A stretch of 64,000 nucleotides of DNA from Novipirellula galeiformis (GTDB taxonomy: Bacteria > Planctomycetota > Planctomycetia > Pirellulales > Pirellulaceae), in NCBI RefSeq assembly GCF_007860095.1, contig NZ_SJPT01000001.1, positions 758,212 through 822,211 of the forward strand, in the 5' to 3' direction. Each line of letters starts with the position of its first letter. Position 1 is the first letter of the stretch. Positions 26,910-35,483 of this stretch are shown here, piece by piece. The notes under the pieces are model-generated. The model worked only from the letters and a program-made list of their open reading frames with translations. It was not told the origin of the DNA and made no database searches. The translations under genes were made by a program, and so were the position numbers.

Positions 26910-28160
26910 CTAGAACAGCCGCGACAGGTCGCTCGGCAATTTGCTGGCTTGGTGAGACATCGCGGCGTTTAGAAGCTCGATCGCCACTCGCGACTCGAGC
27001 GTCACTCCGGCGCGGACGCCGACACAGGGGTCGTGACGCCCTTTGACGAGCTCGAATTCGATCTCTTCGAGGTTCTTGCGAACCGATTCTTGCGGCTGAT
27101 TGATCGTCGAGGTCGGTTTGAATCCGACCTGCATCACCAACGGCATTCCGGTCGTGATGCCGCCAATCATGCCGCCATGGCTGTTGCGGACGTAGCCGCT
27201 GCGGCGAATCGGGTCGTTGTTGTCGCTGCCGAGTCGTTGGACCACCTCGCGTCCCGCACCGACTTCGCACGATTGGACCGCATTGAGTCCGCCCAGCGCT
27301 CCCATCAATCGCACTTTCAAGCTTTGGTACAGCGGATCCCCTAGTAGCGGCGGTACGTTGACCGCGACGACTTCGACCATTGCGCCGAGTGAATCGCCCT
27401 TCATCCGCGTCTGTTTGATCAGCTCGCCTGCTTCCTCAGCGAACTCCGAATCGATCGAATGAATGGTGGCAGCCGTCAAGGAATCTTCGAGTTTTGCGAT
27501 CACGTCGGCCGCAATCGGTTGCCGTTGTCCGTCCTGCATCAACTCGGCGACTCGATCCGCCAAACTTTGTTTTGCCTTCAGCGATCCAACTTGCGAGATC
27601 GACGACAGGATCACGGTGCCAAACTTTTCCGCCAGCAGGATCCGCGCAATTGAGCCGCCGACGACATCCGAGATCGTCGCTCGGTAGCTCGACCGCCCGC
27701 CGCCACGGACATCGACAAACCCAGCGGATTTATGGAATTTGACTAAGTCGGTGTGTCCTGGGCGGACTTCGCCGGTAGGCCCGGAAAATTGGGTGTAGTC
27801 GCCTGACTTTTTCGAGGTCGAAAGCACCATTGCGGCGATCGGTTCGCCCGTGGTGTAGCCCTGCTCGTATGCTTCGCTCTCGAAGGTATCGCCATCGAGT
27901 TGGACGCAGACCTTGCCGCCGCCGAGCAGTTGATCGGTGTCGTTTTGGAACAGTCCCGATAGAAAGACAACCTTGTCTTTCTCGTTACGGGGTGTCCCGT
28001 GCTTGTTGCCGCCCGGGCGACGGCGGTCGAGGTACTTTTGCACATCGACACGGCGAATCATTTGACCTGCTGGGCAGCCGAAGACGATGGTCGTTACGGC
28101 TGGACCATGCGATTCGCCCGCACCGGCAACGCTGAAGAGTGGACCGCCAAGAATTTCCAT
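26910..28160 (-). CDS. aroC: Chorismate synthase
   Basis: AroC converts EPSP to chorismate with reduced FMN. Signatures: GESHGPAV near residue 16, RRRPGGNKHGTPRNEKD, RPGHTDL and the FVDVRGGGRSSYRAT segment, with GEISTGMP-type IIGGITTGMPLV in the C-terminal half. The length of 416 residues is somewhat longer than the E. coli enzyme but usual for this phylum. The ATG at 28160 is preferred over the GTG one codon upstream. Chorismate feeds folate and menaquinone synthesis; mqnA is elsewhere in this window. Confidence 0.96.
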   Translation of the reverse strand: MEILGGPLFSVAGAGESHGPAVTTIVFGCPAGQMIRRVDVQKYLDRRRPGGNKHGTPRNEKDKVVFLSGLFQNDTDQLLGGGKVCVQLDGDTFESEAYEQGYTTGEPIAAMVLSTSKKSGDYTQFSGPTGEVRPGHTDLVKFHKSAGFVDVRGGGRSSYRATISDVVGGSIARILLAEKFGTVILSSISQVGSLKAKQSLADRVAELMQDGQRQPIAADVIAKLEDSLTAATIHSIDSEFAEEAGELIKQTRMKGDSLGAMVEVVAVNVPPLLGDPLYQSLKVRLMGALGGLNAVQSCEVGAGREVVQRLGSDNNDPIRRSGYVRNSHGGMIGGITTGMPLVMQVGFKPTSTINQPQESVRKNLEEIEFELVKGRHDPCVGVRAGVTLESRVAIELLNAAMSHQASKLPSDLSRLF

Positions 28161-28314
28161 CACACAATCTCAATAGACACAAGCAACAAGAGGACAACGG
28201 ACTGTTATCGTCGCGACTTCGTCGCGATCTGTCGACCCAGTCCGATGTTGGCTCGTGCCAAAATTAGGCACGCCGGAACAATCGCTGGCCGATTGTCGCT
28301 GATCGCTCCGCGAT

Positions 28315-28416
28315 CAGAACGATGCAGAACGATGGATCGAGGAGTGATCCACGACATTGTTGGTTCCGACGTTCCTCATCGCTGCACCACAAAAAACATC
28401 GCTGCACCGCAAAAAA
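28315..28416. repeat. Tandem duplications near a stop codon (10 bp x 2 and 20 bp x 2)
   Basis: CAGAACGATG is duplicated at 28315-28334. CATCGCTGCACCACAAAAAA and a one-base variant occupy 28377-28416, ending 10 bp from the stop codon of the minus-strand sulfatase. Confidence 0.9.
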
Positions 28417-28426
28417 CGCAAGGCGT

Positions 28427-30307
28427 CTAGGGCGTCGCCTTGCTCATGTTGTCGATCAAGCGTCCGACGTACTTGCCGACGCGTGGAGGTGGCTGTTTCA
28501 AAGATCGGGGCAACGCCGCAATCTGTTTCTTCCGTTTCGCGTCGAGCGGAGCCCCCAAGTCCAGCACATTCAACGCCTCGACGGCAGCAAAGTGCCCTAC
28601 CCTTTCCACGTTGGCTAGTTCCAGTAGCCGCTCGGTCGCCGCTTGCTGTTCCGCCATACCTCCGATGATTTGAATCGCTTCACACGCAGCGATCGCGACG
28701 CTTGGTGATTTGTCGTTCATCGCGTGCTTGACCGCTTGGATTGCGGCGGGAGTGTTCGAGCCGCGAAGTCCAATGCCGCGGACCGCCCAAAATCGAATCA
28801 CCGCATCCTTGTCAGCGGAAAGCTCGATCGCTTTTTCGGTTGTCATGTCACTGTTGACATCCGTCGCATCCAGAGCGGTTTGAGCAAGGCGTGTCATCAG
28901 TTCGGGATGGTTTACCGCAAATTCGCGAGGCGACTCATCCTCCGCGACCACGCGGTGCATCTCGGCTTCCGGAAACATGCCCATGTCGCCGGTTTCGATC
29001 ATCCAGCGGTGAACGGCATCTCGCATCATGCTAACCCGATCGGCGTGGGCGGCATCGCCAGCAATATTTTTGACCTCATCTGGATCACTTTCCAAATCAA
29101 ACAATTCTTCGACCGGTTTGGGCTGCCAAAACTTTGCTTGGTCCTCGTTCAATTTGCCCTCATCAAACATTTGTTTCCAAACGCGAGTCGTGGGGGTTTG
29201 GAACATGTAATCGACATGTTTTAAATAAGGACGCTCGGGATAGAAGTGTCGCATGTAGACATAACGGCCATCGGTACAGCTACGAACCATATCGATACGC
29301 TCGTCCATTCGTCCCCGCCAGCCGAACAAATACGGCTTAGCGGGGCCCGCGAACGCTCCGGCAAACGGGACTCCTTGCATGTTCGCAGGCGGTTTTACCC
29401 CTGCTAAGCTGATCACCGTTGGGGCCAGATCGACGAACGAAACCAACTGAGTTGACTCGCCACCGGGCATGTAGTCCTGGGGGGCAAGCGAACGAAATTG
29501 CTCGGGCACATGGACCAACAATGGCACACGTAATCCCGAATCGAACGGCCAACGCTTGCTGCGAGGCATCCCGCTGCCGTGGTCGCCGTAATAAAAAATG
29601 ATCGTCGAGTCAGCGAGACCATCGGCTTCGAGGTCTTTCAAGACGCCGCCGACCATCTTGTCCATCTCCGTCAGCTTGTCGTAGTACTGAGCCCAGTCAT
29701 GACGTACCTCGGGTGTATCGGGGTGGTACTTGGGCAGCGGTGCTTGGGCGGGATCGTGCACCAACGTATGCGGACGTTTGCGAATTTGACTTTCGTGGCT
29801 GATCGTAAAATTGATCACCGACATAAATGGCGTCGCCTCGGTCGGACGACGTCGCCAGGGCGATTTGCCGCCGCCCTTTTGCCAGCCCGCATCGTCGTTG
29901 GCAAAGTTGTAGTCGGTTTTAGAGTGGTTGGTGCAGTAATAGCCCGCCTCGCGAAGGACTTGCGGATACAGTTTCATGTCGGCGGGCAATCGAACCCCAC
30001 TTCGCATGTGGTGTCCCCCCAAGCTGGTCGCATGCATTCCGGAGATGAGGGTCGTACGGGCTGGAGCACAAACCGGCGCATTGGACCAACAGTGGCGGAA
30101 CCTCAATGACTTTTTTGCCAACGCGTCAATATTCGGCGTGTCGGCATAGCGATCGCCATAGCATCCGAGTTGAGGCCCGTTGTCTTCGCTGGTGATCCAA
30201 AGCAGGTTTGGCCGCAGCGGCTCCGCGGCGACCGAACGCTGGATTCCCAGCCCCCCAAGCAAACAGAGTCCCGCGATCAGGATTCGATTGACAGTGCTGA
30301 CGTTCAT
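28427..30307 (-). CDS. Sulfatase with C-terminal HEAT-like helical domain, secreted
   Basis: A signal peptide (ILIAGLCLLGGLGIQRSVAA) precedes the sulfatase fold. The modification motif is C80-A-P-A-R84, with the metal-binding TSEDNGP segment before it and FYYGDHGSGMPRSKR later. About 130 residues from position 490 form alternating helices (VIRFWAVRGIGLRG, AIAACEAIQIIGG) like HEAT repeats, which may bind substrate or a partner. At 626 residues the protein is long because of that tail. It belongs to the heparan N-sulfatase-like branch by its DNGPQLGCYG opening; substrate uncertain. Confidence 0.92.
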   Translation of the reverse strand: MNVSTVNRILIAGLCLLGGLGIQRSVAAEPLRPNLLWITSEDNGPQLGCYGDRYADTPNIDALAKKSLRFRHCWSNAPVCAPARTTLISGMHATSLGGHHMRSGVRLPADMKLYPQVLREAGYYCTNHSKTDYNFANDDAGWQKGGGKSPWRRRPTEATPFMSVINFTISHESQIRKRPHTLVHDPAQAPLPKYHPDTPEVRHDWAQYYDKLTEMDKMVGGVLKDLEADGLADSTIIFYYGDHGSGMPRSKRWPFDSGLRVPLLVHVPEQFRSLAPQDYMPGGESTQLVSFVDLAPTVISLAGVKPPANMQGVPFAGAFAGPAKPYLFGWRGRMDERIDMVRSCTDGRYVYMRHFYPERPYLKHVDYMFQTPTTRVWKQMFDEGKLNEDQAKFWQPKPVEELFDLESDPDEVKNIAGDAAHADRVSMMRDAVHRWMIETGDMGMFPEAEMHRVVAEDESPREFAVNHPELMTRLAQTALDATDVNSDMTTEKAIELSADKDAVIRFWAVRGIGLRGSNTPAAIQAVKHAMNDKSPSVAIAACEAIQIIGGMAEQQAATERLLELANVERVGHFAAVEALNVLDLGAPLDAKRKKQIAALPRSLKQPPPRVGKYVGRLIDNMSKATP

Positions 30308-30726
30308 AGAAATGTCGCCTGAGGTGGAGGATCGCTATCGCGGTGGATCACATGATCGCAGCCGAGCATGGAGGGGGGAGAATGCGATGGCTTGGTTTGT
30401 TGGTGTTCTTTGCGGTTTGCCCGGATTTGGAAAAGTTCTCGGGTCGTGCGCGTCGAAACTATTGTAGCTTCGTCCTGTTCGTTGTGTTGGCCATGCAAAC
30501 CGTAGCGTGTGCTTTGTGGTGGATCTGGCTTCGTTGTCGCGAGGTTTTCATCACGTCGTGGGATCGCCGGCGCCGTGATCATCGGATCGTTCGTGATAAA
30601 CCGAATCGTGGCGGATTACTTCAGTGCTTTCAGCGTCGGTTTGTGCCAGCACGCAGGCGGATAATGGCGAAACCATCTTATGTACTAAACAATAATCTGC
30701 GTTAGGCAGCTGTGGGGGAACCGAAG
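30308..30726. other. Intergenic region upstream of the third sulfatase
   Basis: A 120-codon frame on the + strand and a 92-codon frame on the other overlap here; neither has a convincing start, composition or motif. I see no supported feature. Confidence 0.5.
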
Positions 30727-30936
30727 ATGCTCTATTTGCCAACCTACACCGTGCAATCGGTGCACGGGCTTCAGCAAACGTTTCAAGTCAGTGCAAACGG
30801 AATGGTCGATACCGGGGGGCTGTTCGTGATGAATTCCACCACGACGACCCCCGAAGTCGAAGGTGAGCCGCCATGCGACCCAACCGGGGCGACCCAAGCT
30901 CAGCCATCCGACGCTCGACCTCCCCAAGCTCGCTAG
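30727..30936 (+). CDS. Possible small hypothetical protein, 69 aa
   Basis: The ATG at 30727 has a GGGGGA site seven bases upstream. The product begins MLYLPTYTVQSVHGLQQTFQ, contains a threonine run, and has a Pro/Gln-rich tail. No family is recognised. It converges with folP and overlaps its stop by four bases. It may be spurious; the balanced N-terminal half and ribosome site are the only support. Confidence 0.35.
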   Translation: MLYLPTYTVQSVHGLQQTFQVSANGMVDTGGLFVMNSTTTTPEVEGEPPCDPTGATQAQPSDARPPQAR

Positions 30937-31850
30937 TTGAGGCCACCGGAGGCTTCAAAAAGCTTCAGTGCGTCGACGGTCGGTTTGACGTCGTGAACAC
31001 GGATCACTTGCGCACCCGCGGCGGCCACGGCTAAAGAAACCCCTAGGGTTGCGGCGGTACGGTCGGCTAATGGATCGCCAATCAGTTTGGCGATGAAGCC
31101 TTTTCGCGAGTGTCCGATCAACAACGGCGATCCAAGCTCGACGAACCGCCGCGTCGCTCGCAGCAAGGTCAAGTTGTGCTCGTGCGTCTTGCCGAAGCCG
31201 ATTCCGGGATCCAAGCAAATGCGGTCGCGACGGATTCCGATGCGCTCACATGCTTGCAATCGCTCGACCAGATATCGTTCGATCTCCGCCACCACATCTT
31301 CGTAGCAGGGATCGTCTTGCATCGTTTGCGGGGTGCCCTTCATATGCATGACGCACACGCCGACGCTTCGTTGGCGCGCAAGTTCGCCCATCAACGGATC
31401 GCCTTCGAGTCCGGTTACATCGTTGATGATCTCGGCTCCCGCATCGAGAGCTCGTTCGGCGACTTCGGCCTTGGACGTGTCGATGCTGATTGGGATCGTC
31501 AATCGTCCGGCCAACTGCTCGATCACGGGCAATACGCGCGAGGTTTCCTGTTCGGCCTCGACGACATCGCTATAGGGCCGTGTGCTCTCGCCGCCGATGT
31601 CGATGATGTCGGCGCCGTCGGCCTCCATTTGTAGTGCGACGCGGACCGCGTCTTCGACTTGCCGGTGGGCTCCCCCATCGGAGAAACTGTCGGGCGTGAC
31701 GTTCAAAATCCCCATCACCAATGGGCGTCGAGCGAACTCCAAACGGCGGCGGCCGATATCCCAGCAATCACAGCGTCGTGGCACGCGGCAATCGCGCGCA
31801 GCAGAATGAGCATCAGCGGGGGACTCGAGGGGGCGATCACTAGCAGACAT
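30933..31850 (-). CDS. folP: Dihydropteroate synthase
   Basis: FolP joins p-aminobenzoate to the pterin pyrophosphate in folate synthesis. Motifs: VMGILNVTPDSFSDGG, DIIDIGGESTRPYS, ISIDTSKAEVAERALDAGAEIINDVTG, VVMHMKG-type CVMHMKGTPQTMQ, and LIGHSRKGFI. A non-conserved N-terminal stretch of about 40 residues precedes them. ATG at 31850 is preferred to the TTG just upstream. It follows the lptE-like gene by 81 bp on the same strand. A second DHPS-fold protein, DUF6513, occurs at 43439. Confidence 0.96.
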   Translation of the reverse strand: MSASDRPLESPADAHSAARDCRVPRRCDCWDIGRRRLEFARRPLVMGILNVTPDSFSDGGAHRQVEDAVRVALQMEADGADIIDIGGESTRPYSDVVEAEQETSRVLPVIEQLAGRLTIPISIDTSKAEVAERALDAGAEIINDVTGLEGDPLMGELARQRSVGVCVMHMKGTPQTMQDDPCYEDVVAEIERYLVERLQACERIGIRRDRICLDPGIGFGKTHEHNLTLLRATRRFVELGSPLLIGHSRKGFIAKLIGDPLADRTAATLGVSLAVAAAGAQVIRVHDVKPTVDALKLFEASGGLN

Positions 31851-31931
31851 CAAACGAAACAGCCATCACGTCAAAAAGAGTGCAATCAAGAACGCTTGTT
31901 TAGCGCTGGTTGCATTCTACTACGGATCGGC

Positions 31932-32489
31932 TTACCAGCGAAGTTCCATCTGCGAAACCACTCGCTGAGCGAGCTTGTCGATCGCGTCTTGCATTGCCGT
32001 ATCGATCGATTGCCCCGCTTCGGGGACGAACCGCGAATCTTGGCTGAACGAAATCGTGATGCCACTATTGGGAACGACGGTGTTCTGCATCAACTTTTCA
32101 CCGCGGCGGCTAACCCAGTCTGCTTGGGCCGAGATCGTGGCATCGAGCGCCCTCGGGTCGTCGGAGGTTGTTTCGGACAACACGACCTTGTTCTCGCCGG
32201 TCAGTCGGACGAGCAACGTGCTGTCGGCATTCGGGTCAGAAACCACCTTGAACGGGGTGCGGCTTTCGATCTCCTTGACGAGCGCGAGTGACAACCGCGG
32301 TCCCAAGTCATGGCGAAACGTGGTGTTGCGAACCATCGGCACATGCACGGTGCGGATGTCCGATCGATACAGCGACGAGGGGCCGTACTGGTACAACGAG
32401 CATCCACCGCACCAGCAAAGCGAGATCGCAATGATGGGGAATAGGCAGGCACGAAGCGTACGGTTGATTTGATTCACGAGTCGATTCAC
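31932..32489 (-). CDS. LptE-like LPS-assembly lipoprotein
   Basis: The N-terminus is a lipoprotein signal ending at a cysteine (ISLCWCGGCSLYQYG), followed by the LptE-type core YRSDIRTVHVPMVRNTTFRHDLGPRLSLALVKEI shortened here to VHVPMVRNTTFRHDLG, and a C-terminal stretch DTAMQDAIDKLAQRVVSQME. LptE plugs the LptD barrel and assists LPS delivery to the outer membrane. The GTG at 32489 is used; a GTG four codons later is possible. It is 12 bp downstream of the BamD-like gene, so the two outer-membrane lipoproteins are probably co-expressed. Confidence 0.82.
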   Translation of the reverse strand: MNRLVNQINRTLRACLFPIIAISLCWCGGCSLYQYGPSSLYRSDIRTVHVPMVRNTTFRHDLGPRLSLALVKEIESRTPFKVVSDPNADSTLLVRLTGENKVVLSETTSDDPRALDATISAQADWVSRRGEKLMQNTVVPNSGITISFSQDSRFVPEAGQSIDTAMQDAIDKLAQRVVSQMELRW

Positions 32490-32501
32490 CCTTGCGGTCG
32501 C

Positions 32502-33860
32502 CTACCTTAGCATCGTGGCGCCTTCGGACTCCGGACGCTTGCTGCCATCTTCGAAGGTGGTTTCCAGCGGAGTGGAGCTTTTGGAGTCCGGAAAAACGGT
32601 GGTCAGCCACGACAGACGTGGTGTGGGAACGTCAGGTAGTTTTTCAATCTCAGCTAAACGCGTCCGCGCCGTTTCAGCATGCGGCGTATCTTGGTGCATC
32701 GTCAGCAATTGTTGGTAGTAGTACCTTGCCGCACCATACTCTTTTTTGTTCTCACGAAAACGAGCCCGGCTGGCTAGGCGTTCTGCGTGATGGAACGAGA
32801 TCTCCGCGGCAGCACGAGCGACGATGTCGTTGTACTTTTCGTCCTGCAGTTTGTCGGGAAAACGAGTGCGCGTTTGCTGTACAATTTTTTCCGCTTCCTC
32901 GAGCACCAAGCCGCTGTAATCGGGGCCCGCGTACATTTCGAGCTTGCAGCGAATCCCCAGCAGGTGAGCCATGAATAAATGGTCGCTGTCGGTGTACGTT
33001 TCACGCAAGTCGGTTAAGAACTCGTCGGCCTTCTCAAACTTGCCTTGGCGAATGTGCTCCGCTGCGGCAGCCATGGTGGCGTCATCTGCAAGTTTGCCGG
33101 TCGGGTCATCGTAACGAATTTGATCGAGCACCCGGATGGCATGACCGTCGGCGTCCAGCACGGGACGTTTGTGGTCGGTCAGGTTCAAGAACTTCCAATC
33201 GTTCTCCGTCGCTTTTTCGGTTTCGATCCAATAACGCGAAATGTTAAACAGCCGAGCGGTGATTCGATCGTTGTGGCGATTGCGTGGGTAGGTCTTCTGC
33301 AGCTCGGTGTAGGCTTCGCTCGCTTCGCTCAAGCGATCCGCAAAGAACAAGCTCTCCGCTTGCATGAACATCGCGTCTTGTTGCAGCGCAGTGCCTGGGG
33401 ACGCTTCGTTGGCACGACGAAACAATTTGGCCGCCTTGTGGAACGTCGTTTTGGCTTCCTTGCCCGACATCGTTCCCGCTTGGCGGAAAGCGGTGTCGCC
33501 TTGTTTGTAGAGGTCCTTTGCTTTGTCGACGTTTTCCTGCTCACGCAGGGTGACGAAGTTCATCACTCGCGTCGTGTTTTTTCGTGCTGTGTCGCCAAAC
33601 GAAGATTCCGCGGAGGTTTGACGAACGCCATCTTCGTCGGGAATGTCGTATACGGACGGTTTCGCTGGAAACAAACTCGGCGGGGGCGTCCATGATTGAC
33701 AACCCGTCGCGGCGATCAGCGTCCAAGCGGTGATCGTCATCGTGCTGCAGCGACGGATGATCCGCTCCGTCGATTGGATTCGTGTAAACGATCGTCGGCG
33801 AAGACTCGGGTGAATCAATAGGGAGAGCAATGATTGCATTGATTGGTCGTATCGCTTCAT
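32502..33860 (-). CDS. BamD-like outer-membrane assembly lipoprotein with TPR repeats
   Basis: The signal (TMTITAWTLIAATGCQSW) ends in a lipobox cysteine near residue 54. TPR-like helices run through DLYKQGDTAFRQA, KAAKLFRRANEASPG, MQAESLFFADRLSEASEAYTELQKTYP and the distal SRARFRENKKEYGAARYYYQQLLTMHQDTPHA, the classic BamD/YfiO fingerprint split around a planctomycete insert. In other bacteria BamD recognises outer-membrane proteins for BamA. Its start overlaps the recO stop by four bases (ATGA), so the two are translationally coupled. Confidence 0.82.
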   Translation of the reverse strand: MKRYDQSMQSLLSLLIHPSLRRRSFTRIQSTERIIRRCSTMTITAWTLIAATGCQSWTPPPSLFPAKPSVYDIPDEDGVRQTSAESSFGDTARKNTTRVMNFVTLREQENVDKAKDLYKQGDTAFRQAGTMSGKEAKTTFHKAAKLFRRANEASPGTALQQDAMFMQAESLFFADRLSEASEAYTELQKTYPRNRHNDRITARLFNISRYWIETEKATENDWKFLNLTDHKRPVLDADGHAIRVLDQIRYDDPTGKLADDATMAAAAEHIRQGKFEKADEFLTDLRETYTDSDHLFMAHLLGIRCKLEMYAGPDYSGLVLEEAEKIVQQTRTRFPDKLQDEKYNDIVARAAAEISFHHAERLASRARFRENKKEYGAARYYYQQLLTMHQDTPHAETARTRLAEIEKLPDVPTPRLSWLTTVFPDSKSSTPLETTFEDGSKRPESEGATMLR

Positions 33861-34654
33861 GCGGTCGGTTCCGTAGGGATCGAGGCAGACGGCTGGGGCT
33901 CGGTTTGCACCGACTGCGGCAGCAAGTATTGCGTTCGGGGCACTCTGCCCACGATCGTCTGAATGTATCGGCTCATCACCCCCCTCAGCTCCCCATAAAC
34001 GTGGGGGGAAACCAAAGTTGGTAGCGATGTTTTGGCATCGACCAAGTCGCGTAACTGTTGGATCACCCGCTGGCGGACGGAGATCACGCTATGCTGGCGC
34101 GATGCACACGGCGAGCAAACGATGCCTCCGGTCGCCAACGCAAACGGGATCCGTGGCCCCGATGGCACCACTTCTTTTCCACAATCGGTGCAACGATCCA
34201 GTCCCGGCGCATGTCCTAACCGACGCAGCATCTGGGCTTCGTAATAGAGGATGGTCGAGGCAACATCGCCGACGCCATCAATCTGGTTCAAGACTGAAAT
34301 CGTCAAATCGTAAACATCAACATGAGGGTCATGGTCATCGGTCATCAGTCGCAGAATTTCGGCGACATAGTATCCAGCGTAAACGCGAGCGAGCGAGCGC
34401 TCGGCGCCGCGAAATCGGCGATGGAGTTTTGCTTCGGTTAGCAAATCGAGCACATCGCCACTCTTGCGATGAACGACTACACGACAAACGGCCAACAGGT
34501 CAAGCGAACCTTCGAAAGGTCCCTTGGGCCGGCGAGCCCCCTTAGCGATCGCGGTCAGCCGTCCAAAGTCACGGGTGAATAGCGTCACCACCAGACTCGT
34601 CTCGCTAAATTCCGTAGTGCGAAGAACAATCGCGTGACTTTGCTCGGCCGACAA
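33857..34654 (-). CDS. recO: DNA repair protein RecO
   Basis: RecO helps load RecA at gaps. The N-terminal OB fold is shown by AIVLRTTEFSETSLVVTLFTRDFG and AKGARRPK; the helical and zinc-finger part has CTDCGKEV and GGIVCSPC, giving two CxxC pairs. 265 residues is normal. The start is a TTG at 34654 with no strong ribosome site. It heads a tight group recO-bamD-lptE-folP. Confidence 0.92.
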   Translation of the reverse strand: MSAEQSHAIVLRTTEFSETSLVVTLFTRDFGRLTAIAKGARRPKGPFEGSLDLLAVCRVVVHRKSGDVLDLLTEAKLHRRFRGAERSLARVYAGYYVAEILRLMTDDHDPHVDVYDLTISVLNQIDGVGDVASTILYYEAQMLRRLGHAPGLDRCTDCGKEVVPSGPRIPFALATGGIVCSPCASRQHSVISVRQRVIQQLRDLVDAKTSLPTLVSPHVYGELRGVMSRYIQTIVGRVPRTQYLLPQSVQTEPQPSASIPTEPTA

Positions 34655-34804
34655 TGGATTCGCCTACGGTTCGTGTTTCGGAGAAGAAAAGAATAAAAAA
34701 ATTTGTTAACCCCGCTTTGAGGTCGTGAACTTGGGGATCGTCATTGACCACAAATGCTAGCGAGCAAGTTGGGCTCGCTCGATCTGCTAGCATTCAGCTG
34801 GCCG

Positions 34805-34864
34805 CCCCGCCTCATTCAGCCCCGCCTCATTCAGCCCCGCCTCATCCAGCCCAGCCTCATTCAG
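34805..34864. repeat. Tandem repeat, 15 bp x 4
   Basis: Four copies of CCCCGCCTCATTCAG with single-base changes lie 24 bp beyond the stop codon of the minus-strand TPR gene. Confidence 0.9.
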
Positions 34865-34887
34865 CCGGGGCCATCCAGCCGCCACCG

Positions 34888-35226
34888 TTACAGCTCGCCT
34901 CGGTCTCCGAGGGAGGAGAGCAGTTCACTCATTTCTGCGGCAGCATGCGAGTCCCCTTGGCTGCGAGCTTCGTTAATTCCGTCGCGCAGATACGCTCGGG
35001 CCTCGTCCAAACGCGTCGGATCGTCGTTAGCCAAGTCGGCTAACACTTGTCCGGCCATGAAGAAGGCCGGCACATAGGGGGGGGAGTCCTTAGTGAGCTC
35101 ATCGAGCCGACGAAGGCTCTGCTCAAAGTCGCCTTCGCTTCTCAGCTCCATCGCGAGACTGTAGCGCAGAAAGGTGTCGTGGGGTTCGTCGGCCAGCATG
35201 GCTTCGATTTTTTCACGTCGACTCAT
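34888..35226 (-). CDS. Small TPR-containing protein
   Basis: The ATG at 35226 gives a 112-residue helical protein with two TPR-like units (DTFLRYSLAMELRSEGDFEQSL and YVPAFFMAGQVLADLANDD). Similar short proteins are frequent in planctomycetes and may act as adaptors. No signal peptide is seen. It stands alone, with the tandem repeat just downstream. Confidence 0.82.
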   Translation of the reverse strand: MSRREKIEAMLADEPHDTFLRYSLAMELRSEGDFEQSLRRLDELTKDSPPYVPAFFMAGQVLADLANDDPTRLDEARAYLRDGINEARSQGDSHAAAEMSELLSSLGDRGEL

Positions 35227-35483
35227 CAAGGTTGGCTCTTTGCAAGTGGGAGAGCACCGTCTCGAGAGAGAGAAACAGTGCAAAAGGAACGAAAACGGCT
35301 CGTTCCGAATTGTAGCGATTTAGGCTCGATGCGCTAGGTGGAGCGGGATGGAGAGTCGCTTGGATCGACATCGCAGCAAAAGGCAAAATCGGCACAACCG
35401 GCAAATTTTAGTCAACTCCGACTCAGTGAAAGGACGATGACCCAAAGGATCCAATTTCCTTTCTAAATTCGTGAGATGTAGGC

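Noticed and set aside
30343-30705. 120-codon plus-strand frame near the third sulfatase
   Set aside because: Arg/Trp-rich, no ribosome site, no motif; overlapping frame on the other strand is equally poor.
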